Source: Rhodoplanes sp046000175 (GTDB lineage Bacteria; Pseudomonadota; Alphaproteobacteria; Rhizobiales; Xanthobacteraceae). From it: a DNA stretch of 64,000 nucleotides. This document shows positions 45,042 to 53,224 of the stretch, one piece after another; the stretch's first letter is position 1; the number at the start of each line of letters is the position of its first letter. The notes under the pieces were generated by a model. It had not been told where the DNA came from. It made no database searches and saw only the letters and a program-made list of their open reading frames with translations. Made by a program: the position numbers and the translations under genes. Where the stretch lies: positions 1-64,000 of the forward strand of contig NZ_JBEOMB010000016.1 in assembly GCF_046000175.1 (NCBI RefSeq), given 5' to 3'.

Positions 45042-46408
45042 TCGCCGGCTCGCTCCGGCTCCGCCTGCTCGTCGCCGGAGCCGTGTCGGTCCTGGTCGCG
45101 CTCGGCGTCGCCGCCTTCGGCCTGTCGGTGCTGTTCGAGCGCCATGCCGAGCGCGGCATGACCGACGAGCTCGTCGTGCTGCTCGACCGGCTCGCCGCCG
45201 GCATCGACCGCGACGCCGACGGCAAGCTCGTCGTCGCCGATCCGCCCGACGATCCCCGCTTCGAGAAGCCGCTGTCCGGCCTCTACTGGCAGGTGACACA
45301 GGAGCCCGGCGGCCTCCTCGACCGCTCACGCTCGCTGTGGGACTTCGAGCTGACGCCGCCCGCGGACGAGCCGGGGGAAGGCACCGTGCATCGCCATCGC
45401 ATCGCCGGGCCGGGCGGCACGCAGCTGATGGCGGTCGAACGCCGCGTCGTGCTTCCGGCGCGGCTCGGCGGCGCCACGGTGCGGCTGGTGGTCGGGCGCG
45501 ACGCCGCCGACCTCGCCGCCGCCCGGGCCGAGTTCACCAGCGAATTGCTGCCGTTCCTGGCGCTGGTCGCGCTGCTCCTGGTGATCGCCTCGGCCGTTCA
45601 GGTGCGGGTCGGTCTCGCCCCGCTCGCCGCCGTGCAGGCGCGCCTCGCCGCGATCCGCTCCGGCCGCACCGAGCGGCTCGGCATTGCTTTTCCGGACGAG
45701 GTGCGGCCGCTCGCCGCCGAGGTCGACGGGCTGCTCGACCAGCGCGACCGCCAGCTCGAGACGGCGCGGGCGCGCGCCGCCGACCTCGCTCACGGGCTCA
45801 AGACGCCGCTGCAGGTGCTGGCCGGCGACATCGACCGCCTGAAGCAGAAGGGCGAGACGGCGATCGCCGCCGACCTCGACCTGATCGGCGAGACGATGCG
45901 GCGCCACGTCGAGCGCGAGCTCGCGCGCGCCCGGCGGACCGCGGTCGCCGCCGACGCGGCGGCGCCAGTCGGCGCGGTGGCGCAGCGCGTCGTCGACGTC
46001 GTCCGCCGCACCCCGACGGGCGACGCGCTCGACTGGGAGGTGGCGATCGATCCGCAGCTCGCCGCCCGCATCGCGCCCGACGACCTCGCCGAGATCCTCG
46101 GCAACCTCGTCGACAACGCCGCCCGCCACGCCCGCGAGCGCGTCGCCGTCACGGCGGCCGCCGAGGACGGCGACGTGGTGGTGCGGGTGGTCGACGACGG
46201 CCCCGGCATCCCGGCCGCCCTGGTGCCGCAGGCGCTCACCCGTGGCGGCCGCATCGACACCGGCCCGGGCACCGGGCTCGGCCTCGCCATCGCGGCCGAC
46301 ATCGCCGACGCCTGGAACGGCGCGCTGCGGCTCGGCCCGACCGAGCCCGGCCGCATGACGGCCGCCGTCCATCTGCCGCGGGCCGCGATCCCGCAAGACG
46401 GTCGCTGA
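45038..46408 (+). CDS. Sensor histidine kinase
   Basis: 456 aa from GTG 45038. TM1 ~10-30, periplasmic sensor ~31-165, TM2 ~168-190, HAMP-like linker, then the dimerisation helix with phospho-acceptor H252 (DLAHGLKTPLQVL), and the ATPase with N-box NLVDNAARHA, G1 VVDDGPGIPAAL and G2 GPGTGLGLAIA. QseC/PhoQ-like, cognate to the overlapping response regulator. The periplasmic signal might relate to redox state or the PepSY partner (inference). Confidence 0.95.
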   Translation: MIAGSLRLRLLVAGAVSVLVALGVAAFGLSVLFERHAERGMTDELVVLLDRLAAGIDRDADGKLVVADPPDDPRFEKPLSGLYWQVTQEPGGLLDRSRSLWDFELTPPADEPGEGTVHRHRIAGPGGTQLMAVERRVVLPARLGGATVRLVVGRDAADLAAARAEFTSELLPFLALVALLLVIASAVQVRVGLAPLAAVQARLAAIRSGRTERLGIAFPDEVRPLAAEVDGLLDQRDRQLETARARAADLAHGLKTPLQVLAGDIDRLKQKGETAIAADLDLIGETMRRHVERELARARRTAVAADAAAPVGAVAQRVVDVVRRTPTGDALDWEVAIDPQLAARIAPDDLAEILGNLVDNAARHARERVAVTAAAEDGDVVVRVVDDGPGIPAALVPQALTRGGRIDTGPGTGLGLAIAADIADAWNGALRLGPTEPGRMTAAVHLPRAAIPQDGR

Positions 46409-46497
46409 CGGGAGCCTGACGGCGCGGGTCAGAAGCGCGTCAGCCGGCGCGTGCGACAAGGCGGCATTGTTCCTGAAGCAGATCGGGATGCCGCATC

Positions 46498-47064
46498 ATG
46501 ACCACGCCGCCCATCGCCGCCGACAGATTTCGCTACGACACCTTCACCCAGGCCCTCCATTGGCTGACCCTGATCGCCGTCGCCGGTGCGTTCGTCAGCG
46601 GCCAGCTGATGGACGACATGCCGCGCGGCGCCGCCAAGACGCAGCTCATCTCCACCCACATCGCGGTCGGCCTCCTGGTGTTGACTTTCACGGTGCTGCG
46701 CCTCGCGCGCCGCATCGCCGCGCCGCAGCCCGCCCCGATCCCCGGCGCCCCGCTCGTCCAGATGGCCGCCAAGGCCATGCATCTGAGCCTTTATCTCCTC
46801 CTGTTCATCGTGCCGATCGCCGGCATGGCGATGGTGTGGGCGAAGGGCCGCACGGTCGGCTTCTTCGGCCTGTTCACGCTGCCGCCGCTGATCGGGCCGG
46901 ACCGCGACCTCGCCCACCGGCTCGGCGAGATGCACGAGATCGGCGCCAACCTGATCGTCGTCCTGGCCGGCGTGCACGCTGTCGCCGCGATCGTCCACCA
47001 CACGATGCTGAAGGACGGCGCCATCGCCCGCATGCTGCCGTTCGGCACGCCGCGCCACGGCTGA
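46498..47064 (+). CDS. Cytochrome b561-type membrane cytochrome
   Basis: 188 aa with four TM helices and heme-ligand histidines: TQALHWLTLIAVAGAFVSG, LISTHIAVGLLVLTFTVLRL, AMHLSLYLLLFIVPIAG, EMHEIGANLIVVLAGVHAVA and IVHHTMLKDG. This is the b-type cytochrome that accompanies SHP and DHC in other proteobacteria, expected to pass electrons from the quinone pool to the periplasmic diheme cytochrome. It precedes the SHP gene by 42 bp. Confidence 0.93.
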   Translation: MTTPPIAADRFRYDTFTQALHWLTLIAVAGAFVSGQLMDDMPRGAAKTQLISTHIAVGLLVLTFTVLRLARRIAAPQPAPIPGAPLVQMAAKAMHLSLYLLLFIVPIAGMAMVWAKGRTVGFFGLFTLPPLIGPDRDLAHRLGEMHEIGANLIVVLAGVHAVAAIVHHTMLKDGAIARMLPFGTPRHG

Positions 47065-47106
47065 TCCGCCGCGCAGTCGACCGACCGACGATCCAGGAGA
47101 CGACCC

Positions 47107-47577
47107 ATGACCGGACCTTCGTCCGGCCGGCGCACCGCGCCGGTCGCCAGCCGCCGCGTGCCCGCGCTTCAGGTGACCGCGGCCTTGCTGCTCGCCGGCC
47201 TGGCCGCGCCGAGCCTCGCCCAGCCGGGCGCCGCCCAGCGCGCCGTGCTGGACCGAGCCGTCACCGCCGCGCGCACCACCGAGACCGGCTTCGCGCCGTC
47301 GCCCGAGCGCGGCCGCGTGCTGTTCATGAGCAGCCCGGCCGCCGGCAAGCCCGACACGCCGTCCTGCACGTCGTGCCACACGACGAACCTCGCCCGCGCC
47401 GGCCAGGCGCGCGCCGGCAAGACGATCGAGCCGCTCGCCCCCTCGGTGGTGCCGACCCGCCTGTCGGATCCGGCCACCGTGGACAAGTGGTTCCGCCGGA
47501 ACTGTCCCGACGTGCTCGGCCGCGACTGCACGGCCGCCGAGCGGGCGGATCTCGTCGCCTTCCTGATCGGCCAGTGA
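47107..47577 (+). CDS. SHP-type (DUF1924) oxygen-binding monoheme cytochrome c
   Basis: 156 aa with an export signal (~18-39). Heme motif CTSCH (87-91) in KPDTPSCTSCHTTNLARAGQ, then GKTIEPLAPSVVPTRLSDPA and KWFRRNCPDVLGRDC. By comparison with Rhodobacter sphaeroides SHP, N132 in RRNC corresponds to the unusual Asn sixth heme ligand, and C133/C141 to the adjacent disulfide. SHP binds O2 and NO. Lies between cytochrome b561 and DHC, its expected electron donor. Confidence 0.92.
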   Translation: MTGPSSGRRTAPVASRRVPALQVTAALLLAGLAAPSLAQPGAAQRAVLDRAVTAARTTETGFAPSPERGRVLFMSSPAAGKPDTPSCTSCHTTNLARAGQARAGKTIEPLAPSVVPTRLSDPATVDKWFRRNCPDVLGRDCTAAERADLVAFLIGQ

Positions 47578-47578
47578 G

Positions 47579-48094
47579 ATGACCTCGATGTCGGACAAAT
47601 GGATGTGGATCCTGCGCCCGCTGGTGCTGGTCGGCGCCCCCGCCGCGGTGCTGGTGACGCTCGCGAGCCCGCTGGTCGCCGACGGGCTGCGGCTGGACCC
47701 GGTGCGCGACCCGGTCGTGAAGGCGGAATGCGGCGCCTGCCATCTGGTCTATCCGGCCGGGCTCCTGCCGGCCCGCTCCTGGCGCGCCATGACGGCGAAC
47801 CTATCAAATCACTTCGGCGACAACGCCGCGCTCGACCAGGCGACGACCGACCGCATCGCGGCGTATCTCGCCGCCAACGCGGCCGACGCCGCCGGGCGCA
47901 ACAGCAAGATGATGCGCAAGCTGCCGCCCGAGGTGACGCCGGCCCGCATCACCGAGCTGCCGTGGTGGACCCGCAAGCACGAACGCAAGGACCGGGTCGC
48001 GCCGGCGACGCTCGCCCGCAAGGGCGCCAAGTTCCGCGGCGACTGCAAGGCCTGCCACGAGGACGCCGAGCAGGGCTGGTTCGACGAGGAGTGA
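47579..48094 (+). CDS. Diheme cytochrome c (DHC)
   Basis: 171 aa. N-terminal hydrophobic anchor or signal (~9-34), then two heme motifs, CGACH (51-55) and CKACH (156-160), the spacing of the DHC family. Conserved ECGACHLVYPAGLLPARSW and LPWWTRKHER are seen. DHC is the known high-affinity electron donor to SHP in R. sphaeroides. Start at 47579 directly after the SHP stop, or ATG 47588. Confidence 0.93.
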   Translation: MTSMSDKWMWILRPLVLVGAPAAVLVTLASPLVADGLRLDPVRDPVVKAECGACHLVYPAGLLPARSWRAMTANLSNHFGDNAALDQATTDRIAAYLAANAADAAGRNSKMMRKLPPEVTPARITELPWWTRKHERKDRVAPATLARKGAKFRGDCKACHEDAEQGWFDEE

Positions 48095-48216
48095 GCACGG
48101 CGGGTGACCGGCCTGCGACACCGCACGCCGCAACGCCGCACCCGGCTTTCGCTCTGCGCCGCAATCGCATACGGTCAGCTGCATATGATCAGGTCGTCGG
48201 ACAGCCGGAGCATGCC

Positions 48217-50166
48217 ATGCCGATCGATCGCCGTGCCTTCCTCGCCTATGGGGCCGGGATCTCGCTCAGCCTGTTCGTCCAGGATCCTTTCGGCCGATCG
48301 CGCGCGATCGCCGGGCCGGTGATGGGCGGCACCCTGCGGATCGACCGGGTCGAGCGGTTCGCGCTGCCGCTCGCCGTGCCGAAGCCGATGCCGCGGTCCG
48401 GGCCGAACGCCTACCGGATCGCGGCGCGCCAGCACCGGCAGCAGATGCTGCCGCCGCCCTTCGGCCGGACGACCCTCTGGTGCTACGGCGCCGAGGGCCG
48501 GGACGACAGCTTCGCCACGCCGGCCGCGACCATCGAGGCGACACGCGGCACCCCGATCGAGATCACCTGGATCAACGACCTGATGACGGCGGAACGGCGC
48601 TTCCGGCCGCATCTCCTGCCGGTCGACCCGACGCTGCACTGGGCCAATCCGGGCGGCCGCCGCGACACCCGCCCGACCTTCGAGACGACGCCAGGGCCCT
48701 ACCGGGGACCGGTGCCGCTGGTCACCCACGTGCACGGCATGGAGGCCGTGGAGGACTGGAGCGACGGCTATCCGGAGGCCTGGGTGCTGCCCGACGCCGT
48801 CGACCTGCCCGACGGATTCGCGCCGGTCGGCACCTGGTACGATTTTTTCTGGGCGAAGTCGGGCCGCAGCGACTGGGGGGCGGGCCGCGTCACCTTCCGC
48901 TATCCCAACAGCCAGCGCCCCGGGATGCTCTGGTATCACGACCACACGCTCGGCCTGACCCGGCTCAACGTCTATGCCGGCCTCGCCGGCCTCTATCTGA
49001 TCCGCAGCGACGACCCGGCCGACCATCCGCGCGTCGCCGGGGACGGTACGACCGCGGTGCTGCCGGCAGGCGCACTCGAGATCCCGCTCGCCATCACCGA
49101 CCGCTCGTTCAACGCCGACGGCTCGCTCTACTACCCGGACAGCCGGCGGCTGTTCGACGGCTATGCCGGGCCGTTCATCCCGGCCTCCGACGTGGCGCCG
49201 ATCTGGGTGCCGGAGTTCCTCGGCAACGTGATGGTGGTCAACGGCCGCGCCTGGCCGCGCTGCGAGGTCGAGCCGCGACGCTACCGGCTGCGCGTCCTCA
49301 ACGCCTGCAATGCGCGGGTCCTGATCCTGCGCTTCGCCGACCCCAAGGTGGAGGTCTGGCAGATCGGCACCGAGGGCGGCTTCCTGCGCGCGCCCGTGAA
49401 GCTGCGCGACGTGCTGCTGGCACCGGCCGAGCGCGCCGATCTGATCGTCGACTTCTCGCGCCTCGCGGCGGGCAGCCGCGTCACGCTGCGCAATCTCGGG
49501 CCGGACGCGCCCTACAAGGGCGAGCCGGACGAGGATCCGGCCGAGCGCCGCAGCACCGGTCAGGTGATGCAGTTCCGCGTCGTTTCGGCGACCGGTCCCG
49601 ACATCACCACGCCCCCGGCGCGCCTCGCCCTGCCGCCGATCGCGGCGCTGCCGGAGCCGGTGCGCGAGCGGGCGCTGGCGCTGGTCGAGAAGATGACGCC
49701 GTCGCGCAAGGGGGAGGTGCCGCACGAGGCGGCGCTCGCCACCTTCGACCCCGCGCTCGGCCGCGACCGCGGCGTCACGCTGCGCCACTGGGCCGACCCG
49801 GTGACCGAGAACCCGGCGCCGGGCGACACCGAGGTCTGGGCGTTCCACAATCTCACCGGCGACGCCCATCCGATGCACGTCCACGACGTCCTGTTCCAGG
49901 TCGTCGACCGCCGCGCGCTCGACGACGAGACCGGGCGCCCGGAGGGTCCGGCACGGCCGCCGCGACCCGAGGAGGACGGCTGGAAGGACACCGTGATCGC
50001 CCGGCCCGGCGAGGTGACGCGGGTGCGAATGCGGTTCGCGAAGGCCGGCCAGTTCGTCTGGCACTGCCACATGGTCGAGCACGAGGACAACGAGATGATG
50101 CGGCCGTTCCGGGTCGGCCCCGAGCAGCCCGGCGAGCCGCAGGACCACGGCGCCCCGAAGACCTGA
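48217..50166 (+). CDS. Multicopper oxidase (CotA/bilirubin-oxidase-like)
   Basis: 649 aa with a Tat-like N-terminus (PIDRRAFLAYGAGISLSLF). All four copper motifs are intact: THVHGME (~170), WYHDHTLG (~239), HPMHVHDVLF (~551) and HCHMVEHEDNEMM (~616), giving T1 and T2/T3 sites with a Met axial ligand. VMVVNGRAWPRCEVEPRRYR, and LLAPAERADLIVDF are typical of CotA-like spore-coat/bilirubin oxidases. ATG 48217 has GGAG about 7 nt upstream. Follows DHC by 122 bp; could reduce O2 using periplasmic electrons or oxidise metals or phenols. Confidence 0.95.
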   Translation: MPIDRRAFLAYGAGISLSLFVQDPFGRSRAIAGPVMGGTLRIDRVERFALPLAVPKPMPRSGPNAYRIAARQHRQQMLPPPFGRTTLWCYGAEGRDDSFATPAATIEATRGTPIEITWINDLMTAERRFRPHLLPVDPTLHWANPGGRRDTRPTFETTPGPYRGPVPLVTHVHGMEAVEDWSDGYPEAWVLPDAVDLPDGFAPVGTWYDFFWAKSGRSDWGAGRVTFRYPNSQRPGMLWYHDHTLGLTRLNVYAGLAGLYLIRSDDPADHPRVAGDGTTAVLPAGALEIPLAITDRSFNADGSLYYPDSRRLFDGYAGPFIPASDVAPIWVPEFLGNVMVVNGRAWPRCEVEPRRYRLRVLNACNARVLILRFADPKVEVWQIGTEGGFLRAPVKLRDVLLAPAERADLIVDFSRLAAGSRVTLRNLGPDAPYKGEPDEDPAERRSTGQVMQFRVVSATGPDITTPPARLALPPIAALPEPVRERALALVEKMTPSRKGEVPHEAALATFDPALGRDRGVTLRHWADPVTENPAPGDTEVWAFHNLTGDAHPMHVHDVLFQVVDRRALDDETGRPEGPARPPRPEEDGWKDTVIARPGEVTRVRMRFAKAGQFVWHCHMVEHEDNEMMRPFRVGPEQPGEPQDHGAPKT

Positions 50167-50179
50167 GTCGCCCGACCGC

Positions 50180-50650
50180 TCAGTCTCGGGACACGGTCGG
50201 TGCGCCGAAGGGCAGGACCGTACCCTCCGGCCAGGCGAAAAGGTGGCTCGGGCAGCCGGCACAGTCGCTCGAGCCGAAGCCCGGGACCGGCACGGGCAGG
50301 CCGCCCAGTTGCGCGGCGAGCGCGCATTCGTCGCCGTCCGGCACGGCCCACACGGCGATCACCCGGCCTCGCGTGGTCAGCCGGTCGACATGCCAGCGCA
50401 GCGTCTTTCGCTGTCTCAGGTGGCGGGCGACGCGGGCGCGCAGCCCGCCGGGGCCACGAGCCGAGCCGCAGTACAGATAACGCCCCGCCGACAGCGACAC
50501 GGCCGGCCGGCCGGCGAGCCGTAAGACGAAAGGCTTATCCAACCGGATGAGTAATACATAGGCACCCGCAACCGCCGGCAGCGCGGCCGCGGCGGCGGCG
50601 GTTTGCGCTGCGGCCGTAGTGCGAGTCGTGGTTGTGCGCTGCGGGACCAT
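50180..50650 (-). CDS. DUF123 (GIY-YIG-like) protein
   Basis: About 156 aa. The DUF123 core is clear: VAGAYVLLIRLDKPFVLRLA, LSAGRYLYCGSARGPGGLRA, RVARHLRQRKTLRWHVDRLT, and a Cys-containing C-terminus (GFGSSDCAGCPSHLFAW). The GRYLYCGSA resembles the GIY-YIG nuclease strand. Often annotated as a Uri-type endonuclease; activity unproven. Start ATG 50650 is preferred to ATG 50701, since the first residues up to ~30 are low-complexity Thr/Ala. Convergent with the multicopper oxidase. Confidence 0.85.
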   Translation of the reverse strand: MVPQRTTTTRTTAAAQTAAAAAALPAVAGAYVLLIRLDKPFVLRLAGRPAVSLSAGRYLYCGSARGPGGLRARVARHLRQRKTLRWHVDRLTTRGRVIAVWAVPDGDECALAAQLGGLPVPVPGFGSSDCAGCPSHLFAWPEGTVLPFGAPTVSRD

Positions 50651-50710
50651 CGAGCCAAGCGGGCCGGCGAGGTTCGGCTTGTATGCATCTTGCCACAGCA
50701 AGCTGCGGTC

Positions 50711-50757
50711 TGTGCATACCTTCCATTAATTGTGCATAGCACAAATTTGTATTGACT
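50711..50757 (+). promoter_or_regulatory. Candidate promoter/operator of the zinc-ribbon gene
   Basis: TGTGCATA occurs at 50711-50718 and 50731-50738, exactly 20 bp apart. The second lies in a perfect dyad TTGTGC-ATA-GCACAA (50730-50744). TTGACT at 50752-50757 fits a -35 box; no convincing -10 is seen. The region is clearly AT-richer than its surroundings and lies between divergent genes. Confidence 0.5.
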
Positions 50758-50826
50758 CGTACCGCCTCGGCGCGCTGGACTAGACATGCGCAATTGCACG
50801 GACTGGAAAATCGAGGAGGAATTTGC

Positions 50827-51033
50827 ATGCGCCGTCTGGGTGTAGCCTCCGCTAGCTCGCTGCCATCCCTCATCATTCCCTGCCCGCGCTGTGCCCAGCG
50901 CATGTCGTACCGGTCGGTCAGCACGACCAAGGCCGAGCCCCGCATCCAGGACACCACCTACGCCTGCGACCAGTGCGGCACCGAGGTGATCCGCACCAGC
51001 TTCCGCACCGTCGATCCCAAGCAGGCCGCGTGA
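50827..51033 (+). CDS. Small zinc-ribbon protein
   Basis: 68 aa. Two CxxC pairs (IPCPRCAQRM and YACDQCGTEV) make a zinc-ribbon; the body includes SYRSVSTTKAEPRIQDTTY. A very strong ribosome binding site (GAGGAGGA) precedes ATG 50827. The 3' end with its stop is in a 14-bp tandem array (51024-51075). Probably a regulatory or nucleic-acid binding mini-protein; family members are short and uncharacterised. Confidence 0.85.
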   Translation: MRRLGVASASSLPSLIIPCPRCAQRMSYRSVSTTKAEPRIQDTTYACDQCGTEVIRTSFRTVDPKQAA

Positions 51034-51075
51034 CCGAGGCCGCGTGACCGAAGCCGCGTGATCGAGGCCGTGTGA
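51024..51075. repeat. 14-bp tandem repeats spanning the zinc-ribbon gene stop
   Basis: GGCCGCGTGACCGA at 51024-51037 and 51038-51051 is exact; 51052-51065 (AGCCGCGTGATCGA) and 51066-51075 are degenerate. TGA occurs at 51031, 51045, 51059 and 51073, so all three frames are closed. Confidence 0.95.
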
Positions 51076-51123
51076 ACCGCAACGGCCGCACACAGGCCGC
51101 CCGAGCGTTCCGCCAGCCGCCCC

Positions 51124-51173
51124 GACGCCGTTCCGATCCGACGCCCGTTCCGAAGCGACGCCCGTTCCGAAGC
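51124..51173. repeat. ~17-bp tandem repeats upstream of the serpin gene
   Basis: GACGCCCGTTCCGAAGC at 51140-51156 and 51157-51173 is exact, with a 16-bp variant at 51124-51139. This and the 14-bp array occupy much of the 343-bp gap before the serpin gene; I see no other gene in it. Confidence 0.93.
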
Positions 51174-51376
51174 GACCGCGTCGGCATTGCCCCCGCCCCG
51201 ATACCCGACAACCGAGTCGCATGCGCACCGCCCCCCGGGCGGACATTTCGTCTTGCGTGCGTGAACCCTGCCCACGCGCGTAGCGTTCGCCCGGTGCCGG
51301 GCGTAAGCTTCGCCGCGACCGGCCGTGAACCTCCCGTGCCGCCGCCGACACCAGGGAGAGTGCCAGGGAGGGTGCG

Positions 51377-53062
51377 ATGTCCCGCAAGGTGATCGCCGTC
51401 GCCGCCGCCACGCTTTTCGCGCTGGCGGCCGTTGACGTATCGGGGCCGGCCTGGTCGGCCCCGGCCGACCGCGACGGCAAGGCCGCGACCTCACGCGGCT
51501 CATCGACGGCCCCGAAGACGCAGCCGAAGAAGAAATCGGCCGACCGGCCACCAGGGGCACCGGTTCCCGGTCAGGCGACGTCCGCCGCGACGCCCGTGAA
51601 GGTCGACGTCGCCGCCATGCGGACCGCCCAGACACGGCTCGCCGTGAAGCTGGTCGAGGCGCTGCAGAAGGAGACGCCCGAGGCCGCCAACCTGATGGTG
51701 TCGCCCGGCAGCCTCGCGATGGTGTCGGGCCTGATCGCGCTCGGCGCCGACGCCAAGCTCGAGGCAGCGCTCGCCCGCATGCTCGGCTTCACCGACGCGG
51801 CGGCGGCCGCGGCGCCCCCCGCCGCCGCGGCGGACAAGCCGGCCGGCAAGGCGGAGAAGCCACGGAAAGGCGACAAGGCGCGCAAATCCGGCAAGGCCTC
51901 GGTCGCGCGGACGCTGCCGCCGCCGGTCGACTTCGGCTCGGTGCGCGCCATCACGGCCGCCGTCATGGCCGACAAGAGCATCGCCGATGTGCTGTCGGTC
52001 GCCGACGCGATCTGGATCGATCCGGCGATGACGCCGAAGGAGTCGGTGCTGGCCGCCGTGACGGCCGCGGGCGGCGAGGTGTTCCGCGATCCGCTCGGCA
52101 GTCCGGAGTCGCTCGCCAAGATCAACGGCTGGGTCGGCGAGAAGACCCGCGGCCTGATCCCGGCGCTGCTCGACCGCGCGCCGACCGATCCCGGCCTCGT
52201 CGCCGTCAACGCGCTCTACTTCAAGGACCGCTGGAAGACCGCCTTCGCGCCGGGCCGCACCAGGCCGGCGCCGTTCACCCGCGCCGACGGTGCGACCGTC
52301 GAGGTGCCGATGATGGCCGGCACGATCGACGGCACGCCGATGCGCAGCGACGACACCTTCGTCGCGGTCGAGCTCGGCTACCAGTCGCCGCGCTTCGGCC
52401 TGGTGCTCGTCACCTCGAAGGAGAAGCCGCTGCCGGCCTCGGGCTTCGCGCCCGTGACCGACTGGCTGTCCGGGCGCGACTTCGCCGCCGCGACCGTCGA
52501 GGTGTCGCTGCCGCGCATCGCGCTCGACCAGCGCGCCGGGCTCCTGCCCGCTCTCGACGCGCTCGGGCTGAAGGAGGGACGCTCGTCCCCGACGGCGCTC
52601 GACGGCTTCGGCCCCGGCCAGCGCATCTCCGACGTGATCCAGAAGACCGTGCTGAGGATCGACGAGACCGGCACCGAGGCGGCCGCCGCGACCGCCGTGC
52701 TCACCGTGCGCTCGGCGCTGCGCAACCAGAACCCGCGGGTCGTCTTCGACAAGCCGTTCTGGTTCGCGCTGCGCGACCGCGACACCGGGGTGGTGCTGCT
52801 GGCCGGCTATGTCGGCGACCCGTCCCGCGCCGTGGCGACCGCCGCGGCCGCCCCGGCCACCGAACCCTCCGCGCCTCCGGCCGCGGCCCCGCCGGAGGCG
52901 CCGCCCCCGGCCGTCGACCAGCCGACGCCCGAGCAGCCTGCCGCCGCCCCGCCTTCGCCGACGCAGGCACCGCCGATCGAGACGCCGGCGATCCAGGCCC
53001 CGGCACCCGCGGAGGCTGCCCCTCCGGCCGAGCCGGCGCCGCGCGCCGACGAGACGCGCTGA
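51377..53062 (+). CDS. Exported serpin-family protease inhibitor
   Basis: 561 aa with a signal peptide (VIAVAAATLFALAAVDVSG). Serpin fold ~75-475: NLMVSPGSLAMVSGLIALGA, VNALYFKDRWKTAF, and the hinge/RCL DETGTEAAAATAVLTV (429-444) followed by RSALRNQNPR, then FDKPFWFALRDRDTGVVLLA. The all-Ala hinge is of the inhibitory type. The scissile region VRSALRN is Arg-rich, which suggests a trypsin-like target. A Lys/Ala insert (~145-180) and a ~75-residue Pro/Ala tail are non-canonical. GGAGGG precedes ATG 51377. Confidence 0.93.
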   Translation: MSRKVIAVAAATLFALAAVDVSGPAWSAPADRDGKAATSRGSSTAPKTQPKKKSADRPPGAPVPGQATSAATPVKVDVAAMRTAQTRLAVKLVEALQKETPEAANLMVSPGSLAMVSGLIALGADAKLEAALARMLGFTDAAAAAAPPAAAADKPAGKAEKPRKGDKARKSGKASVARTLPPPVDFGSVRAITAAVMADKSIADVLSVADAIWIDPAMTPKESVLAAVTAAGGEVFRDPLGSPESLAKINGWVGEKTRGLIPALLDRAPTDPGLVAVNALYFKDRWKTAFAPGRTRPAPFTRADGATVEVPMMAGTIDGTPMRSDDTFVAVELGYQSPRFGLVLVTSKEKPLPASGFAPVTDWLSGRDFAAATVEVSLPRIALDQRAGLLPALDALGLKEGRSSPTALDGFGPGQRISDVIQKTVLRIDETGTEAAAATAVLTVRSALRNQNPRVVFDKPFWFALRDRDTGVVLLAGYVGDPSRAVATAAAAPATEPSAPPAAAPPEAPPPAVDQPTPEQPAAAPPSPTQAPPIETPAIQAPAPAEAAPPAEPAPRADETR

Positions 53063-53120
53063 GCCTGCGGCCGACGCCGCCCCTGTCATGGGATAAGATT
53101 GGGCTTCAGATTGGCCTCCC

Positions 53121-53196
53121 GCTCGTCCCCGCGAAGGCGGGGACCCAGGGGCCACATGCCGTGTCGCCCTGGAGTCCCGCTTTCGCGGGAATGAGC
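53121..53196. repeat. Inverted repeat GCTCGTCCCCGCGAAGGCGG...GCGGGAATGAGC
   Basis: GCTCGTCCCCGCGAAGG..GGGGACCCAGGGGCC with the inverse GCCCTGGAGTCCCGCTTTCG..CGGGAATGAGC. It lies between the convergent serpin and hypothetical genes. Confidence 0.85.
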
Positions 53197-53224
53197 CGAG
53201 TGTGGGGCGATGTCTAGCGACCGA

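Noticed and set aside
51034..51376. Possible gene between zinc-ribbon and serpin genes
   Set aside because: Only tandem repeats and frames without ribosome binding sites or plausible composition.
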